Positions 62,262 to 64,000 of a stretch of DNA of 64,000 nt are shown here, piece after piece; position 1 is the stretch's first letter; every line of letters begins with the position of its first letter. Source of the DNA: Planobispora longispora. GTDB taxonomy: Bacteria > Actinomycetota > Actinomycetes > Streptosporangiales > Streptosporangiaceae. A program made the translations under genes and the position numbers. The notes below the pieces were generated by a model. The model was given only the letters and a program-made list of their open reading frames with translations. It was not told the DNA's origin and ran no database searches. The stretch lies in contig NZ_BOOH01000021.1 in assembly GCF_016863135.1 (NCBI RefSeq), forward strand, positions 186,001 to 250,000, written 5' to 3'.

Positions 62262-62864
62262 CTAGAAGGCGCCGGGGCGGCTGGGCCGGCGGGCGTGGCC
62301 CCGGTGGCGGACCACCCGCAGCAGCGTCACCGCCAGCCAGGCCAGGAAGAGGAACTTCAGCACCCCGAACCCGGCGACGGCCACTCCGGCGACCAGCAGC
62401 ACCAGCAGCAGCGGCGCGACGGGCGGCCCGCCCCGGCGGGCCATCGGGTGCCGGTGCCAGCCGCCGTGCCGTGCCGCGTGCCGGTGCCAGGCGGCGTGTC
62501 GTTCCGCGTGCCGGCGCCAGGCCTCCCGCCGCTGCTCCCGCCACATCGCCTTCCACTGCGCCCGCTCCGCACGCCAGGCCGCGTGCGCCGCCCCGGGGCC
62601 GGCGAGCACGCCGTACCGGAAGGCTCCGTCCCGGAAGGCGTCCCCGGGAACGCCGCGGCGGGCGTCGGCGGGCGGTTCGTACGGGTCGGGGAGGTTCTCC
62701 TGGGCCCGGGCGAGGTCGCCCCCGGTGCGGGCGGACAGGGCCAGGCCGAGACGCTCGTCGAGCTCCTCGTGGGTCAGGCGGCCGTGGGCGTAGTGCTCGC
62801 GCAGCACCGCCATCGCCGCATCGCGTTCCGCGTCTCCGACGCGGAGGTCGTCCCGGGGGGTCAT
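62262..62864 (-). CDS. DUF1707 domain membrane protein with His-rich segment
   Basis: A 200-residue protein. The N-terminal DUF1707 domain is complete (LRVGDAERDAAMAVLREH, then GRLTHEELDERLGLAL). A basic, histidine- and tryptophan-rich segment (residues 105-140, RRHAERHAAWHRHAARHGG-type repeats) may bind metal or nucleic acid. Two hydrophobic helices close the protein (APLLLVLLVAGVAVAGFGVL and FLFLAWLAVTLLRVV). DUF1707 proteins are widespread in actinobacteria and of unknown function. It lies directly after the PadR regulator gene on the same strand and may be controlled by it. Confidence 0.85.
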   Translation of the reverse strand: MTPRDDLRVGDAERDAAMAVLREHYAHGRLTHEELDERLGLALSARTGGDLARAQENLPDPYEPPADARRGVPGDAFRDGAFRYGVLAGPGAAHAAWRAERAQWKAMWREQRREAWRRHAERHAAWHRHAARHGGWHRHPMARRGGPPVAPLLLVLLVAGVAVAGFGVLKFLFLAWLAVTLLRVVRHRGHARRPSRPGAF

Positions 62865-62948
62865 GTGTGCTCCTCGTCATCGTGGAAATGGAATCGGTAT
62901 GGAAACGCCCTCGGCGGGCCGACCCCCGGGGGGTGGGCCCGCCGTCCT

Positions 62949-63725
62949 CTACTCGTCGGCGGGGTCGCCCTCGGCGAGGATCTGATAGAGCTTGCGGCGC
63001 GTCTCGATCAGCTGCTGGCGCGCCTGCCGGATCTGCGCCTCGCTCCCGGTCTGCAGGATCTGCAGCATGGCGAACCCGGACTGGCGGGCCAGGTCCATCA
63101 GCTCCCGGGTGGTGTCGTCGACGTCGGGCGTCATCTCCTCCCACGGCGCGCGCACCTCGTCGGGGTGCGCGGTGACGTAGGCCCGGCCCTCCTCGGTGAG
63201 GCGGAAGGTCTTGCGGCCGTCGTTCTCCTCGGCCAGGACCAGGCCCTCGTCGGTGAGCTGCTGAAGCGCCGGGTAGACCGCGCCGGGGCTGGGCTTCCAC
63301 CCGCCCTGGCTCCGCTCGGCGATCTCCTGGATGATCTGGTAGCCGTTGCGCGGCTCCTCGGAGAGCAGCGCCAGGATGGCGGCGCGGACGTCGCCCCGCT
63401 TGGCCTTGCGGCCCCGGCCGAACGGCGGCCGCCCGCCCCAGGAGCCGCCGCGCCCCGGGCCGCCCCAGGGACCGCGCCCGAAGTCCCAGGGGAAGCCGCC
63501 CCAGGGGCCGCCCCGATGGCCGCGGTGGCGGTGCTCGTGCGGGCCGCCCTCGTATGGGCCGCCCTCGCGCGGGCCGGGCGGACCGTGCCGCCCCGGCGCG
63601 CCCGCCTGATGCCGGCTCTCGTTCACGGCGCGCCATGCCTCCCTGGCGGCGCGCTTCATCTGGCGGCGGATCTCACGCGGGTCCGTGCCCGCCCAGCGGT
63701 CGCCCATCGAGTGTGCGTATGTCAT
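62949..63725 (-). CDS. PadR-family transcriptional regulator
   Basis: A 258-residue regulator, longer than usual for the family because of the N-terminus. Residues 1-100 are Gly/Arg/His-rich (GPWGG, RGHRGG) and likely flexible. The PadR winged helix follows: RGDVRAAILALLSEEPRNGYQIIQEI, then GAVYPALQQLTDEGLV and GRKTFRLTEEGRAY. The C-terminal helices (SGFAMLQILQTGSEAQIRQAR) form the dimerisation region. The ATG has a GGAGGAA site. A GATATATC palindrome lies 54 bp upstream and may be an autoregulatory operator. The DUF1707 gene 84 bp downstream is a likely target. Confidence 0.88.
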   Translation of the reverse strand: MTYAHSMGDRWAGTDPREIRRQMKRAAREAWRAVNESRHQAGAPGRHGPPGPREGGPYEGGPHEHRHRGHRGGPWGGFPWDFGRGPWGGPGRGGSWGGRPPFGRGRKAKRGDVRAAILALLSEEPRNGYQIIQEIAERSQGGWKPSPGAVYPALQQLTDEGLVLAEENDGRKTFRLTEEGRAYVTAHPDEVRAPWEEMTPDVDDTTRELMDLARQSGFAMLQILQTGSEAQIRQARQQLIETRRKLYQILAEGDPADE

Positions 63726-64000
63726 GTCGTTCCTCCGAAGGTTCGCGATCGCCATTCGATCGCTCTCGACTCTTCAAAGATATATCGAGAACATTCTTAT
63801 GACAACCCTCTGTCGTGGAACGCGTCTTCCTCGGGAAAGTCGCCGACCGTGACGATGGGGATACTGAGCGACAAGATGTCGCCCGTGCGGTCGAAGAAGT
63901 GAGATAGATCACTCGATTCTCGCCGGATTTCGGAACAAGCACCGAGACCTACACGTTACAAAGGACATAGACGGGATTCGTTCCGCGCCGGAAGGGCTGG
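63726..64000. other. lower-GC region upstream of padR
   Basis: This 275-bp stretch holds the padR promoter region. It contains GATATATC (63779-63786). A minus-strand frame of 52 codons is open between 63797 and 63955, ending at TAA, but has no good start; see findings. Confidence 0.5.
63779..63786. promoter_or_regulatory. GATATATC palindrome, possible PadR operator
   Basis: An 8-bp perfect palindrome in an AT-rich stretch 54 bp upstream of the padR ATG. PadR-family regulators often bind AT-rich inverted repeats near their own start. Confidence 0.4.

Overview
The window is chromosomal DNA of a high-GC actinomycete. GC is very high, codons end in G or C, GTG starts are frequent, and the gene families are actinobacterial: SepH, DUF4193, DUF3710, DUF3159, an AfsR-type regulator, a CutRS-like two-component pair, an Fe-S type ferrochelatase and an F420-dependent oxidoreductase. 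The gene set best fits the Streptosporangiales (Streptosporangium/Nonomuraea-like), but this is inferred from recognised families, not from a search. No tRNA, rRNA, insertion sequence, integrase or CRISPR array was seen.

Layout. 1-5.4 kb: small regulators and enzymes (XRE/PLD-like regulator, alpha/beta hydrolase, AraC regulator, beta-hydroxyacid dehydrogenase, lytic transglycosylase lipoprotein, ABM monooxygenase). 5.5-15.6 kb: mostly minus-strand genes (membrane GGDEF-EAL protein, PIMT-like methyltransferase, SDR epimerase, SulP-STAS-carbonic anhydrase fusion, membrane-anchored low-complexity protein, PEBP lipoprotein). 15.7-24 kb: AfsR-like regulator, a DrrAB-like ABC exporter and two bacterial-PH membrane proteins. 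24-29 kb: sepH and a MFS/FAD-oxidase pair. 29-53 kb: a conserved housekeeping block with a second transglycosylase, hemH, an S9 peptidase, an inositol monophosphatase, cutRS, DUF4193, otsA, valS, an AI-2E-family protein, thioesterase-dut-DUF3710-OB-fold-DUF3159, two TrkA-type RCK proteins divergent from a KimA-like K+ permease, and a TrmA-type RNA methyltransferase. 53-64 kb: a GH18-like secreted protein, an F420 oxidoreductase, the Hen1-Pnkp RNA repair operon, MFS plus Mug glycosylase, a DUF1707 protein and a PadR regulator.

How the genes work together. Clear units are hen1-pnkp (ATGA overlap; RNA end-healing, sealing and 2'-O-methyl marking), the ABC ATPase-permease pair (ATGA overlap), cutR-cutS (GTGA overlap), the two PH proteins (GTGA overlap), thioesterase-dut (GTGA overlap) and the two trkA-like genes (TGATG overlap) facing the KimA-like permease. 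Two features run through the window. First, many genes start 5-9 nt after a TANNNT -10 element, as expected for leaderless mRNAs. Second, short tandem duplications cluster at gene 3' ends, several containing a stop codon or a terminator arm. The most interesting items are the RNA repair operon, a 24-codon cysteine-rich leader-like ORF at 43.7 kb followed by a hairpin, a perfect CRP-type palindrome upstream of sepH, and an archaeal-looking valyl-tRNA synthetase inside the housekeeping block.
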